In this document: one piece after another, positions 53,971 through 64,000 of the stretch
Numbering within the stretch: the first letter of the stretch is position 1
How the letters are laid out: every line of letters starts with the position of its first letter
From: Nilaparvata lugens
Lineage: Eukaryota > Arthropoda > Insecta > Hemiptera > Delphacidae
Direction: 5' to 3'
Assembly (NCBI RefSeq): GCF_014356525.2
Contig: NC_052507.1
Coordinates: 4,266,509 to 4,330,508, forward strand
DNA length: 64,000 bases
Position numbers and translations under genes: made by a program
The notes under the pieces: generated by a model
The model's database searches: none
Seen by the model: the letters and a program-made list of their open reading frames with translations, nothing else
Told to the model about the DNA's origin: nothing

Positions 53971-54309
53971 GGACCGGTTTCCGAGTTCGGGATTTAGCTG
54001 AATTCTAGACTTTAAACAGCTGGAGTCAGAAAATTGGCTATCCAAAACGGGGCGTAGTCACAGTCCACGTTCAAATTAAATTTCGAAATACTAGAAAATT
54101 GAACACAAGATAGAATGAAGAGAAAATAGTGTAAAGTTTCAGCTATTTTTAATTATTTAGGGATGTTTCATTCCGTCAAGGAAAAACGTTTCCAATTATA
54201 GAAATGAAAAAATTATGATTGTCATTGAAACTGCGACTACGCCCTGTTTTGGAAAGACAATTTTCTGACTCCAGCTTGAGAATTTAGAAACAGCTTGAGT
54301 CAGAAAATT
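53971..54309. mobile_element. Inverted-repeat element (GGGGCGTAGTC family), truncated at gap
   Basis: Both ends are recognisable (CAGCTGGAGTCAGAAAATTG near 54017 and its complement near 54255). The right side then repeats TTGAGTCAGAAAATT into the N gap. Confidence 0.75.
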
Positions 54310-54409
54310 NNNNNNNNNNNNNNNNNNNNNNNNNNNNNNNNNNNNNNNNNNNNNNNNNNNNNNNNNNNNNNNNNNNNNNNNNNNNNNNNNNNNNNNNNNN
54401 NNNNNNNNN
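54310..54409. other. Assembly gap (100 N)
   Basis: Exactly 100 N, the usual placeholder for an unknown gap size. Confidence 1.
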
Positions 54410-56120
54410 GTAGCCGAATAACCTCTCCGAAAGCCACACTGATTCTCTTTAATAATCTTTTCTCTTTCCTCCCACAACTGCAACCTTCTCAGTAAAATAA
54501 ATGAAAATACTTTAGCGACAGCATTTATAAAAGATATGGCTCTATAATTATTCACTTCATTAGTATCACCTTTTTTATGCAATGGAAATATAATTGAACG
54601 TGGAAACCCTGTTGGTATCTGTCCACCTCTGACGATGGCATTGGAAAAAGTCAAAATAATCTCTTTGTAATTTTTTGACGCATTCTTGTAAAACTCAGCA
54701 GGAACTCTGTTATCACCTGGAGCCTTATTGTTGCGCATTGTCTTGAAGGCACTTTCCAATTCATTCATATCTATGTCTTTGTCAAGAGTTTGATCTTCAA
54801 CATTCCTCGCCGCATAATATGTGACTACCCCGCAAACTGATCCAAACACTCGTCTGAAGTGTTCAACCAATCCTCAGCACTCACAGTTCCCGAAATCTTG
54901 AACTCTCTACACTTGAATTTCTTTATCAGAGCCCACAAATCACTGGAATCCTTGACTCTTCTGAATTGTTCTTTTATATCGCTGTAATACGCTTGCCTTT
55001 TACTCTTACATAGCAGTTTGTATTCCTTTACTACCTTCATATAATTTTCTCTCACCTGCTCCGAATTTGATTTTCTAAACACATTCAATAGGCTGAACAC
55101 TCGCTTTCTCATAACCGCACACTCTTTGTCGAACCACTTTTCTCTCCATCCTTCTCTCTTTCTATCAGGTTGGGGCACATAATTTGCAGCTCTATATACA
55201 AGATTATTTAATACTTCATAAGTCTCCTCACTACTCTCTACTATTTCTCTACAAGCATTGGTGAGTTTAGATATATATTCATTCTTCCTCGCTTCCTTCC
55301 ATTTCAACTTCGGTAAGAGTGGTAAAATTGTGCTCTCTCTTTCTAGAGTATCAACCGTGATTAGCGTAGCTTCAATTGGGAAATGATCAGATAAAAATTC
55401 TGGCACAATAGAAAATTTTCCAACTATTTGCGCTAATTCGACAGCCATGCAACATAGATCTATTACGGAAGCCCCTCTGCCTATAAAAGTAAAGTCTCCC
55501 CACCTATCTCCACTTATCCTTCTATTCATAATGATGAAATTAAAAACCTCACAGAACTCCAATATTTTCTTACCTTTCATATTAATCACCTCATCCTTTG
55601 ACTCTTGCTTATTACTCAGTGCATTTCCCAATTCTATTACATCTGTTAATTCCGACATGTCCTGTCCATTTCCTATTCTACCGTTAAAATCTCCAATTAA
55701 AATCATATTATTTCTATTATGCTCTTGCACTATCATAAACTCCCATAATGTATTGAATTCTCTCTCCCATTCCATGTCTCCTCCACCACTCAGGTAAATT
55801 GGAACTATATAATATTCATCCCGTTGTCCTGCATTCATGTGAATAACTTTCCTCTCAAGCGCATCGATTACCTTACAAAAACTCTCTATTCTTTTACTAA
55901 TTTCTATTAACTTTCCTCCCTTTGCTCTACCTCAGTTTGATTCTCCAACTGCGAATTCCCAGTATAAATTGTAATCTGGAAAACAGTTTTCAAAATACAA
56001 TTGCTTTCCTCTTTCAACAAACGTCTCCAATAGTACAAAAACATCATAATTACAAATAAAATTATATACTTGAACAATCTTACCACTTAATCCAGCCACA
56101 TTGTACGCTACTATACTCAA
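54410..56120 (-). pseudogene. LINE ORF2: APE endonuclease and start of reverse transcriptase, broken
   Basis: On the minus strand, 56120-55932 gives the endonuclease N-terminus (SIVAYNVAGLSGKI, VLLETFVERG). 55838-54825 continues with MILIGDFNGRIG and SDHFPIEATL, the AP-endonuclease metal and His motifs. 54870 to the gap gives the RT start (NNKAPGDNRVPAEFYKN, PLHKKGDTNEVNNYRAISF, NQCGFRRGYSA). Frame breaks lie near 54830-54870 and 55840-55930, and the rest of RT falls in or beyond the N gap. APE-type LINEs copy themselves by target-primed reverse transcription. The order and upstream ORF1 suggest a nearly full-length element before decay. Confidence 0.88.
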
Positions 56121-56153
56121 CTGTCCCTTCTCACACGGACTGACGGCGTTATC

Positions 56154-57007
56154 TCAGCGGTTGCGGTCTTCGTCCTCGCCGCCTCGCTCCTCCTCATCAC
56201 ACATGCTCCCGCTCACGGCCCGCATCACACTCTCATCGAACATGCTCCCGATCTTCTGCAGCCCATCCTCTCCCTCCGAGACCAGTCCATTCTCCTCATC
56301 CAGCGTGAAAACCCGACTATTCACGATTAAACGATCCACTTCAACCGATACTCTCCTCTCACTCCCGGAACTTGTTTCTTCAACTCGCCAAGCACCCGGA
56401 AAAGCTTTGATCGTCGTTTTCTTGTGTCGAAAGCAAAGTCTTTATGAATCACAAACTGTGTACCCTTCAGCTTCCTACTGTTTCTCGTGATGAAATGGAT
56501 GTCCTGATCGTCCGGAAAATGCGCAATGATTGGCCCGTTATCTATTTTCTTGCCCAATGCATGTGCTCGATTAACCCAGGTACCTGCTCGTGCCCCCAAA
56601 TGACTCACACAAAAGTCTTTGACAGTTCTCACGTAATCCACTGTTGCACATTCATATTTCAGCCCGCGAAAAATTATATTGTTCCTTCTCGATCTATTTT
56701 CAAAACTTTCCATCTTCCTGATTATGAGATTATTCTGAATTTTTTGAGCAACAATTTGATTTCTTAACTGTTAATTCTCGACAGAGAGTTTATTCACTTT
56801 TTCAATTAGACCATTTAAATCCACCTTTGTAGCTAGCAGCGCGAGTTTTTCATCCATAGCCTTACTAAACCGCTTTTCAAAACGGTCAAATAGTGATTCA
56901 ATAAAGTCTGAGTTCACATTACCGGAAGCTTGGGTCTGGAGCACGCTTTTTCTGTTCCATCTCTTCGAGCTCAGGCGAACTTTTAGCACGAGGACTCTTC
57001 TTAGCAC
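56154..57007 (-). pseudogene. LINE ORF1 (RNA-binding protein), broken
   Basis: Frames 57007-56771, 56713-56327 and 56339-56154 form one interrupted ORF1. The middle part (RSRRNNIIFRGLKYE, ADYVRTVKDF-like, GTQFVIHKDF, TRKRRSKLF) fits the RRM-type domain of L1-like ORF1 proteins preceded by a coiled coil (FDRFEKRFSKAMDEKLA). It would coat the element RNA. Stops and frame changes show decay. Confidence 0.75.
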
Positions 57008-57420
57008 TATCGTCCGGTGAAAAGTATTGTTAGATACTGTTCTTATTCATTCAGCTTCGAATATTTCGATTCACTTGAGAACAATTTCACAAATAAAAAA
57101 CAAATTGATAATTCAATTTATTACGAAAGAACTTTTAGCTCTAGGTCTCTTTTTAGCACTACCGTCTGGTGGATACTGTTTTTATTAATTTAAACTTTGA
57201 ATATTTCGATTCACTTGAAAACAATTTCACAAATAAATAACAAATTGATAATTCAATTTATTACGAAAGAACGTTTTAGGTTAAACATGCACTAAATGAA
57301 CCGATTAAGCACGACCCGTCCGGAAACTTGAGATAAGAGAGCAAAACAATTCTGCGACCGCTCCGTTCAACAGCTCACTATCAACTCCTAATTTGAGAAC
57401 ATACGATTTGAAATCGAATA
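57000..57420 (-). promoter_or_regulatory. LINE 5' UTR with two repeated units
   Basis: Two units 148 bp apart share GAATATTTCGATTCACTTGA (57059, 57207) and AACAAATTGATAATTCAATT. Repeated 5' monomers are known promoters of some LINEs. The following GC-richer 57300-57410 may be the first transcribed part. Confidence 0.6.
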
Positions 57421-59250
57421 GTTGTCAGTTGTAATTGGGGAATGATTTTAAAAAACCAATACTTTTATTTTCCATAACTGTACTCATAAAAAATAATATG
57501 ATAATATATTTTATATTCAAATGAAACGTTTAGTTTTTAAATAAAAAAATATTTTTGAGCCCCAAAATCCATTGGAGAGTTACGAATTGCTTGATCAAGA
57601 GATTCAATTGATTGATGATAAAGTTCAATTGCGCCGTGAACATAGAGAATTTGATCTTCATCAAGTTCAAATGTTTGGAGACAAAAGTCGTGTTGCCAAT
57701 ACATACATAGAAATGATTCTCATTAATCATTCGTGAACAGTACAGGGGAAATAATTAATTTCACAATTGAAAATAATAATTTCACACATACAAAGCCTAT
57801 GGAATACTGTGTACGTAGTACAGTATCCTTTCCTGCTCGAATCAAACCTGTACTGTAGGCTACAGAAGAGTCACGACATGTCAATTGGAAAATTTTCTCA
57901 TTTTCAAATGTCTGCTCATGATACGATATCTTCTCATTTACATTTGACGATTTCTCAAATACAATTCACTACTCTCAATTACATGTGTGATGACTTCCTA
58001 AATACAATTGACTATTCTCATTTAGGCTACATCTGACATTCTCTCAATTACAAGTGACTATTCTCAAATACAATTGATACTTTCTCAAATTAACTTTTCA
58101 CTTTCTCAAATAAAATTGGAAAAGGTGTTGTGACTACTATTTTTTTTTTTTTTTTTTGAGCAGGGTATGATTACTAAATCTTTCTCCGGAACAACGTCTT
58201 TTCACAAAAAGTGAGCATGCCGTACACAAGTAAAATATTCAATCCAAGGTTTACAAGAGAGTTTTTGCAAGGATTGACAGACACAGAAGAAAATGTCAAT
58301 ATGTAGAGAAACTAAGAGACAAATTTCATTTTATCATAGGCTATCCTGATCTTGAGATACAATGTTAGGTTAGCAAAGTTTGAGGCATCCGCTTCTCTAA
58401 AACAGTAAGTGAATTCTCAGTGAAGCCTGTTCAAGAATATAAACTTACTGACGTGCTATTCTTGAATCTTAACAAGCCTCCCATTCGCATGATTCTAGCA
58501 ATAACCCAAATTCAATGCGGAAAATTCTCGGGAAATTGTGTTACCAAGTCACCATTGATTGTGATGAACCTAATTTGGCGTTGAATTGTAGAGGATTTTA
58601 TTCTCTTGGATAGTTCTGGATTTTTTCACTATGAAAGGTTTTTGAATTATATGGAGAAAAAAACAGGTATTTTTAACACTGTAAGGTTAGCAGAGGGTAT
58701 TTTTTTGTGAAGAATCATTTTCAGACCATTTGTACCAAATAACTAAAAAATCAGTACCACAATACATTCTGGCAGCATGTTTCCTCGCTCCCTTCTCATG
58801 TCTCAAGTGAATGAACAGAAAAATAAACTATGAATTCGCTATACTGTGACTCAATGAGTCTGAACGAAAAAGGAGATAAGTTGCTGATTCATAAATTCAC
58901 GGCAAGCCCCATAGCAAACCAGTTACTTCGAACAGTGAAGGAGACAATGGAGATATGCAGGGATATGCAAGTACCCCGCATTGTATGCTCAATCCGTAAA
59001 TGAGTTTTGTGTAAGTGTGTATTAGCGATCGTAGCACAACGTGGTGGCAATTTTGGAAACTGGAGTGTATCCCAATTAGGTGGAGTACTAACAAGTGGGG
59101 AGATTTTTTTTTATTACGTTTTTACATGGTTTTAAGCATGTAGAAGTGATTTTTACTAAAATTGAGCAGTGACACTACGGGGTCTCCCCTTAGTGTACAC
59201 ACCTCCCCTTAATGTGCTGTGTATACTTGATTGTCTCCCCGTATTATACC
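57421..59250. other. Gene-free AT-rich stretch
   Basis: Degenerate TTCTCAAATACAATTGA words (57890-58130) and an 18-base poly-T (58141-58158). No coding signal. Confidence 0.5.
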
Positions 59251-59257
59251 TTGTTCC

Positions 59258-59258
59258 A

Positions 59259-59324
<66 letters not shown>

Positions 59325-59343
59325 GAATGAATGTTAAATATAT

Positions 59344-59380
<37 letters not shown>
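59258..59380. repeat. (CA)n and (TA)n microsatellites
   Basis: CA run 59260-59302, then TA runs to 59380, the counterpart of 23551-23690. Confidence 0.95.
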
Positions 59381-59381
<1 letters not shown>

Positions 59382-59498
59382 GACCAATACACGAAAACCA
59401 CTTTTTTGGACTCAGGGGACCTTGAAACTTATAGAATTTAGAAATTGGGATACCTTAATTTTTTCGGAAAGCAATACTTTCCTTACCTATGGTAATAG

Positions 59499-60854
59499 TG
59501 TACCAAAAATTTATTAATTACTTAATTTTATTTTATTTATTTTATTTTCTCCTTATTTGGACATAACTTTGAATATCCATTTATTAATATTTCTAGTTAA
59601 TAATTTTGATTTGTTGGATTGGTACAACTGGACGAAGCTTTGTCGGTTGGCCAGCCAGGGATTTTTTTTTTCTTGTTCTAAAAGGCCTAGCTGTGGCATC
59701 TCAAAATGTAGCATGTAATTTGAATAATGAAAAATATCTAAATCCTACTACAAAATTTTTCTTTTAAATTATGCTAAAGTAGCATAAATGTAAATCTACA
59801 ATGCCTGATTGAATTTTATATTTGAATAACCCCAGTTGGGTAAGTTATACTTGTAACTGTCTCTATGTTGTAGGTTATTCTGCTATTCTATCGAAAATCT
59901 CATATTTGCCTAGTTTTTTCATTAATTAATTCTTTATCATTTATAAATTCAATATAAATTTGATTACATCCTATTTTGAAATTTATCAAATAACGTAAAG
60001 AAGCTGTTAGAATTTGAATCAACTTTATCCCTCCATGTGTAACTGATTTAAGCCTTCTGATATTTTATAATTTCCTTTCGTTATTTTATTCATCTGAACT
60101 ATTTTGCTTACTAATTTTGCCGTATTCCTCTGAGATTTATTATACTAAATTATTTGAGATTTGTCATAATAATATTTTATTACCGCTGTTCTTACGGTAT
60201 CATGTTTCTACAGAATGTATCTTGATAATTAACCTGTCCAACATTGCATGTTAACCACTCTGGTTAACATCAACGTGATGCTTGTATCTATTAGATTTTA
60301 TTCTATTTCTTTTGTTCCAAACAGGTTTTTTTTTATTTTACCATTAATTTTGAATGACCGGACAAATATAATACCAGGATAAATACAGGATGAAGGAGAC
60401 TAAACATTTTCCATAAACTCAAGCAAATTCAACCAAATTTTGGAATTCAAGTACAGTATGAAAGTAAAGTTAAATTTCCATTTACAATTCGAAGTGGGGT
60501 AAGCAGAACACTTGTTTTACAATTCGGCTTCTAATTCAACCAAGTCCATCGAATTTTATGAGTTTCAAACTTCGATAATCGTCGCTTATCTACGATTCCA
60601 CATTACACTGAAGCTTCAGTTGTAGGCCTACCGGGTTACTAACATAGATTTAATAATCAAAACTTGTAAACTTGTTATTTTGTAACTTCAGTAATGAAAT
60701 TGATTTTAATTTTGAAAATATAAGATTCAATCGGACTTGGCTTAAATTTTATTTCAACCAGGATTGCCAAAATATTCACTGGCCCTCATGACCAGCATTG
60801 CTTCCTACTTGCTGGGCAGTCTTATTTGAGATTACTCAAATGGGGTTGGTTACA
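59499..60854. mobile_element. Probable solo LTR
   Basis: It begins TGTACC and ends GGTTACA, so it has TG...CA ends. ATAG occurs directly on both sides (59495-59498, 60855-60858), while copy 1 has a single ATAG at the intact site (23800 region). The interior is 1356 bp, AT-rich, with no ORF. This is what recombination between two LTRs leaves. Confidence 0.75.
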
Positions 60855-61230
60855 ATAGGGCAAGGAAAGTTAAAACATCATGATTGTGTTTGTCCGCTTG
60901 ACATTATTTGTTCAATGTAAAAGAACTATATGGGCGTAAAAAAATGGAACTCCCAAAGATTGTTGTGTGTGTAACTAGCCTTATGTAACTGCCGAATGAG
61001 ACGCACTTCCACCAAGATTTATAGAAATTTTGTATACTCCAAAAGTGTAGCCTACTACTATAGAGATAGTAATACAAATTAATATAGTAATCCAGCTAAT
61101 AAAACTCAGATTTTAGTTCACTCTCCTCAGATTCTTGATGTTCAAGATGGAAATTGAGCCCGGTCAAGAAATCGGAAGAAAATTGAAAATTTCCAGTCCA
61201 CAAAAAACTCTATTCACGATATATGACATA

Positions 61231-62246
61231 ATTGACCAAGCGAAGTGAGGTCTAAGATTCATGTCGACGGTTTGGCATTTCTCTTAATGTTTTGATGTTT
61301 ATATGTTGTGCATTTACGGCAAAACGCGGTAATAGATTTCCATGAAATTTGACAGGTATGTCCCTTTTTCAATTACGCGTCGACGTATATTCAAGATTTT
61401 TGTAAATTTTGCATTTCAAAGATAATATAAAAGGATAAAGGATCCTCTTCCATACGCCAATATTGGAGTAAAATTCAGACCATAGAATTATTCATCATAA
61501 ATCAGCTGACAAGTGATTACACAGATGTGTGGAGAAGCCAGTCTATTGCTGTATTTCCATAAGGTCTATAGTTTCAATTGGGTACTTGTGGATGAGAATA
61601 CTGCCTGAGGTCTACTGTTCACAGAACTACTAGTATATAAGGAAAATGGAGCCTCCTTCATACGCCAATATCAGAGTAAGAATCAGACTATAGAATTATT
61701 CATCATGAATCAGCTGACAAGTGATTACACAGATGTGTGGAGAAGCCAGTCTATTGCTGTATTTCCATAAGGTCTATAGATTCAATCAGGTATTAATGGA
61801 TGAGAATACTGCGTGTGGTCTACTGTTCACTAGTATAGATATACTACCAGCTCTGTGAACAGTAGACCTCACGCAGTATTCTTATCCACAAGTACCTGAT
61901 TGAATCTATAGACGTTATGGAAATACAGTAATAGACTGGCTTCTCCACACATCTGTGTAATCATTTGTCAGCTGATTTATGATGAATAATTCCATAGTCT
62001 GATTTTTACTTCAATATTTGCGTATGAAGGAGGCTCCTTTCCCCTTTTATATTATACTTGAAATGCAAAATTTCCAAAAACCTTGTATATACGTCGACGC
62101 GCAATTAAAAAAGGAACATACCTGTCAAATTTCATGAAAATCTATTACCGCGTTTCGCCGTCAATGCGCAACATATGAAGATTTAAACATTAAGAGAAAT
62201 GCCAAACCGTCGACTTGAATCTTGGACCTCACTTCGCTCGGTCAAT
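61231..62246. mobile_element. Foldback element, second full copy
   Basis: Arms as in 25002-25819, with part of the left arm duplicated (61500-61640 and 61720-61850). Confidence 0.88.
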
Positions 62247-62658
62247 AAGAACGAGGAAATCTTGGATAAGAGAACAGCTCTCTGCTGGCTAGTAATATAT
62301 AGATATAAAGATAATTGATAGCGAGGCACTTAGCCTATATACGGGCGCTTGGAATGGATATAGATATAAGGATATAGATGGAAAGGCAAACATATAGGAT
62401 ATACATAGATATACAGGGGCCAGACATCATCCTTCATCAATAACCAGGCTATCATATTCAGGGCTGTCACTTACACGGTCCACTGGTATTTCATAATATC
62501 GGAGATTCTGTCGATAGAGTGAGCCACTGATTGTTCTTGGATATTAAAAAATGGTCTCCAAGCCCTTTTTCACATTCCTGCCATTGAGTTAGCTTCGCTT
62601 TTTGCCGTCGGTCTATATTATTCTCAATGGAGAGCACTCTTGGTCCTCTCACTTCAAA

Positions 62659-62910
62659 CTGTCAGAATTCCCAATTGTATAACAACAGAGCTTCCCATTC
62701 AAATAATACTGACAGTTGTAAGGTGATTTCAATCTGGTTAGATCCACTTTAATGTGTCAGTATTCATAATCGTATCACAACAGTGATTCCCATCCAAATA
62801 ATACTGACAGCTAAAAAGGTGATTTCAATCTGGTTAGATCCACTTTAATGTGTCAGTGTTCCTAATTGTATAACAACAGAGTTTTCTATTCAAATAATGC
62901 TGACAATCTG
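62659..62910. repeat. Three about 95-bp units, copy 2 array
   Basis: Counterpart of 26226-26500, with TCCACTTTAATGTGTCAG at about 62747 and 62843. Confidence 0.85.
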
Positions 62911-62952
62911 TAGTAGATACACACTTAATCAACTCAACTATTAGCTTCCTAC

Positions 62953-63066
62953 AGTGAGGTCCACGTTATAATGGCAATGGAGAAAGATAGACGAGCAACG
63001 TTGCCGATCCTCTGTCTTGTCAATGCCTTCTATAGACGGTAGCTGATACAGGTTTATTGATGTAGA
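62953..63066. mobile_element. MITE fragment (TATAGTGAGGTCCACG family)
   Basis: Same partial end as 26513-26632. Confidence 0.7.
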
Positions 63067-63474
63067 ATATTAACTTTAGAATTTAATTTATTTTTATTTT
63101 ATTTGAATATTAAATCTAGATAACACTTAGTCCGAAATAGGTTCAGACTTGTAGTTCTTCAATTCACAAAATTTTCAGTCCTCAAGTACCTATTTCCACA
63201 AAGTAGATTTTCAAATTTAGATGCTCCAAAACTAAACATAAAAGAAATGATATTTCACAGATGGAAATTACAGATATATTGCAATCATTCAAATGCTTTG
63301 CAAAATGCAAAGTATAAGCAATAGTGCTTCAATCAAAATGAATTAATATTATTATTATTATTATTATTATGTGAGGTTTTGCTTGACCACCCTTTCCCTG
63401 GGCTCCGACCCCCAAGGAAGAGTGACAAGCGATTTTTCCAGAGTGAGTGCTCCACATGTCCATGTGGTAAACAA

Positions 63475-64000
63475 TCATACTGGGTCCGTTACCATTAAAT
63501 CGTTCGCTCTGAGTAGACGTAATGAACCAAGAATGACAGCCTTCTGCATCTGACCTGCAAGCACAGCAGCAGGTCTCTCACAGGCTGGAATCGTTCTAAG
63601 GTTGGCCAAAAATGAAGGTCTCATGCCTCCCAGTACACCTACAATCAACACCACCATTATCACAGAGTAGCCTGGGTTTAGCCTGCGCAGCTCCATTAGT
63701 AGGTCATGATATTTCGTCTGTTTTTCCTCCTCTTTGGTGACAATGTTACCCTCAGCTGGTGCTGAAAACTCAATGACATACATTGTCTTCGAAGTGATGT
63801 CAAGGAGGACAACATCAGGCTTTGTGGCTCTTAAAAGCCTGGTGGTAGAGAATGAGTAATTCCAATAAATTCGGCACCTCTCATTCCCCACAACAGATTC
63901 AATCTCCCCTGGGGCATAAGGCAGCACTGGTGTTTTGTCGATACCATATGAGTGTCTAAGATGGTAATAGAGAACTCGCAGAGCAGCATTATGTCGATGG
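63475..64000 (-). CDS. C-terminal part of a retroelement-like protein with RLE-type KPD motif (partial)
   Basis: The frame is open from the window edge to a stop at 63475. Residues near the edge read AALRVLYYHLRHSYG, followed by PYAPGEIESVV and RIYWNYSFSTTRLL. Then KPDVVLLD is followed 14 residues after the PD aspartate by Glu (YVIEFS), and later by KEEEKQTKYHDL. This is the KPD-x12-14-D/E and Lys pattern of restriction-like endonucleases at the C-terminus of R2-type and related non-LTR retrotransposons. The tail (LGGMRPSFLANLR and following) is typical of such proteins. The 5' part lies beyond the window. Confidence 0.65.
   Translation of the reverse strand, partial: HRHNAALRVLYYHLRHSYGIDKTPVLPYAPGEIESVVGNERCRIYWNYSFSTTRLLRATKPDVVLLDITSKTMYVIEFSAPAEGNIVTKEEEKQTKYHDLLMELRRLNPGYSVIMVVLIVGVLGGMRPSFLANLRTIPACERPAAVLAGQMQKAVILGSLRLLRANDLMVTDPV

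Larger units (their letters stand above)
59372..63370. repeat. Large dispersed repeat, copy 2
   Basis: Same order as copy 1 at 23670-26955. It contains an extra 1356-bp insertion (59499-60854) and an extra about 210-bp duplication in the foldback arm (61640-61850). Confidence 0.85.

Overview
The window looks like insect nuclear DNA, most likely from a hemipteran and perhaps a planthopper such as Nilaparvata. That naming rests on several dispersed repeats I recall as abundant in planthopper genomes (the GAGCGAAGTGAGGTC foldback, the TATAGTGAGGTCCACG MITE, the ATAGAGAAACAATAGCG MITE). I could not search for them. No tRNA, rRNA or CRISPR array was seen. A run of 100 N at 54310-54409 shows that this is a scaffolded assembly.

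Positions 1 to about 23149 hold a Polinton/Maverick (adintovirus-like) element whose left tip lies outside the window. It is bounded by long inverted repeats (1-1135 and 22407-23149). The left block runs on the minus strand: PLA2-like capsid-associated protein, adenain-like protease, penton-type minor capsid protein, a small basic protein, major capsid protein, a protein with a degenerate BIR-like zinc motif, and two small unknowns. Several of these genes overlap by stop-start codons. The right block runs on the plus strand: protein-primed DNA polymerase B (PolB), DDE integrase with a C-terminal chromodomain-like segment, A32-like packaging ATPase, a broken conserved gene that resembles DUF8207 proteins, a coiled-coil protein and a small unknown. 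Between the blocks, on the minus strand, is a gene for a protein with a canonical BIR (inhibitor-of-apoptosis) zinc-binding pattern, a degenerate second repeat and a C-terminal CaaX box. It diverges from PolB across a 91-bp spacer.

The middle is rearranged. A block starting inside the BIR gene and running through PolB to the integrase start codon occurs twice (6735-12015 and 15044-18199). The first copy has a one-base frameshift and an in-frame 1497-bp tandem duplication of the polymerase core. The second has a 629-bp deletion. A third fragment (12016-13070) stops inside polymerase motif C. No PolB copy is intact as assembled. The major capsid, protease and DUF8207-like genes carry small frameshifts, so the element is either decaying or mis-assembled; the short-indel pattern allows both.

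From about 23150 to 64000 the sequence is AT-rich and gene-poor, made of nested mobile elements: two copies of a 3-4 kb repeat (23670-26955 and 59372-63370), each carrying a different insertion (a LINE 3' fragment in one, a probable solo LTR in the other); a non-autonomous Helitron (28860-29895); several families of inverted-repeat elements; tandem arrays of about 83, 122, 149 and 177 bp; a 1.2-kb purine-rich tract; an APE-type LINE on the minus strand broken by the N gap; and, at the right edge, the C-terminal part of an ORF with an RLE-like KPD motif. No convincing host gene was found.
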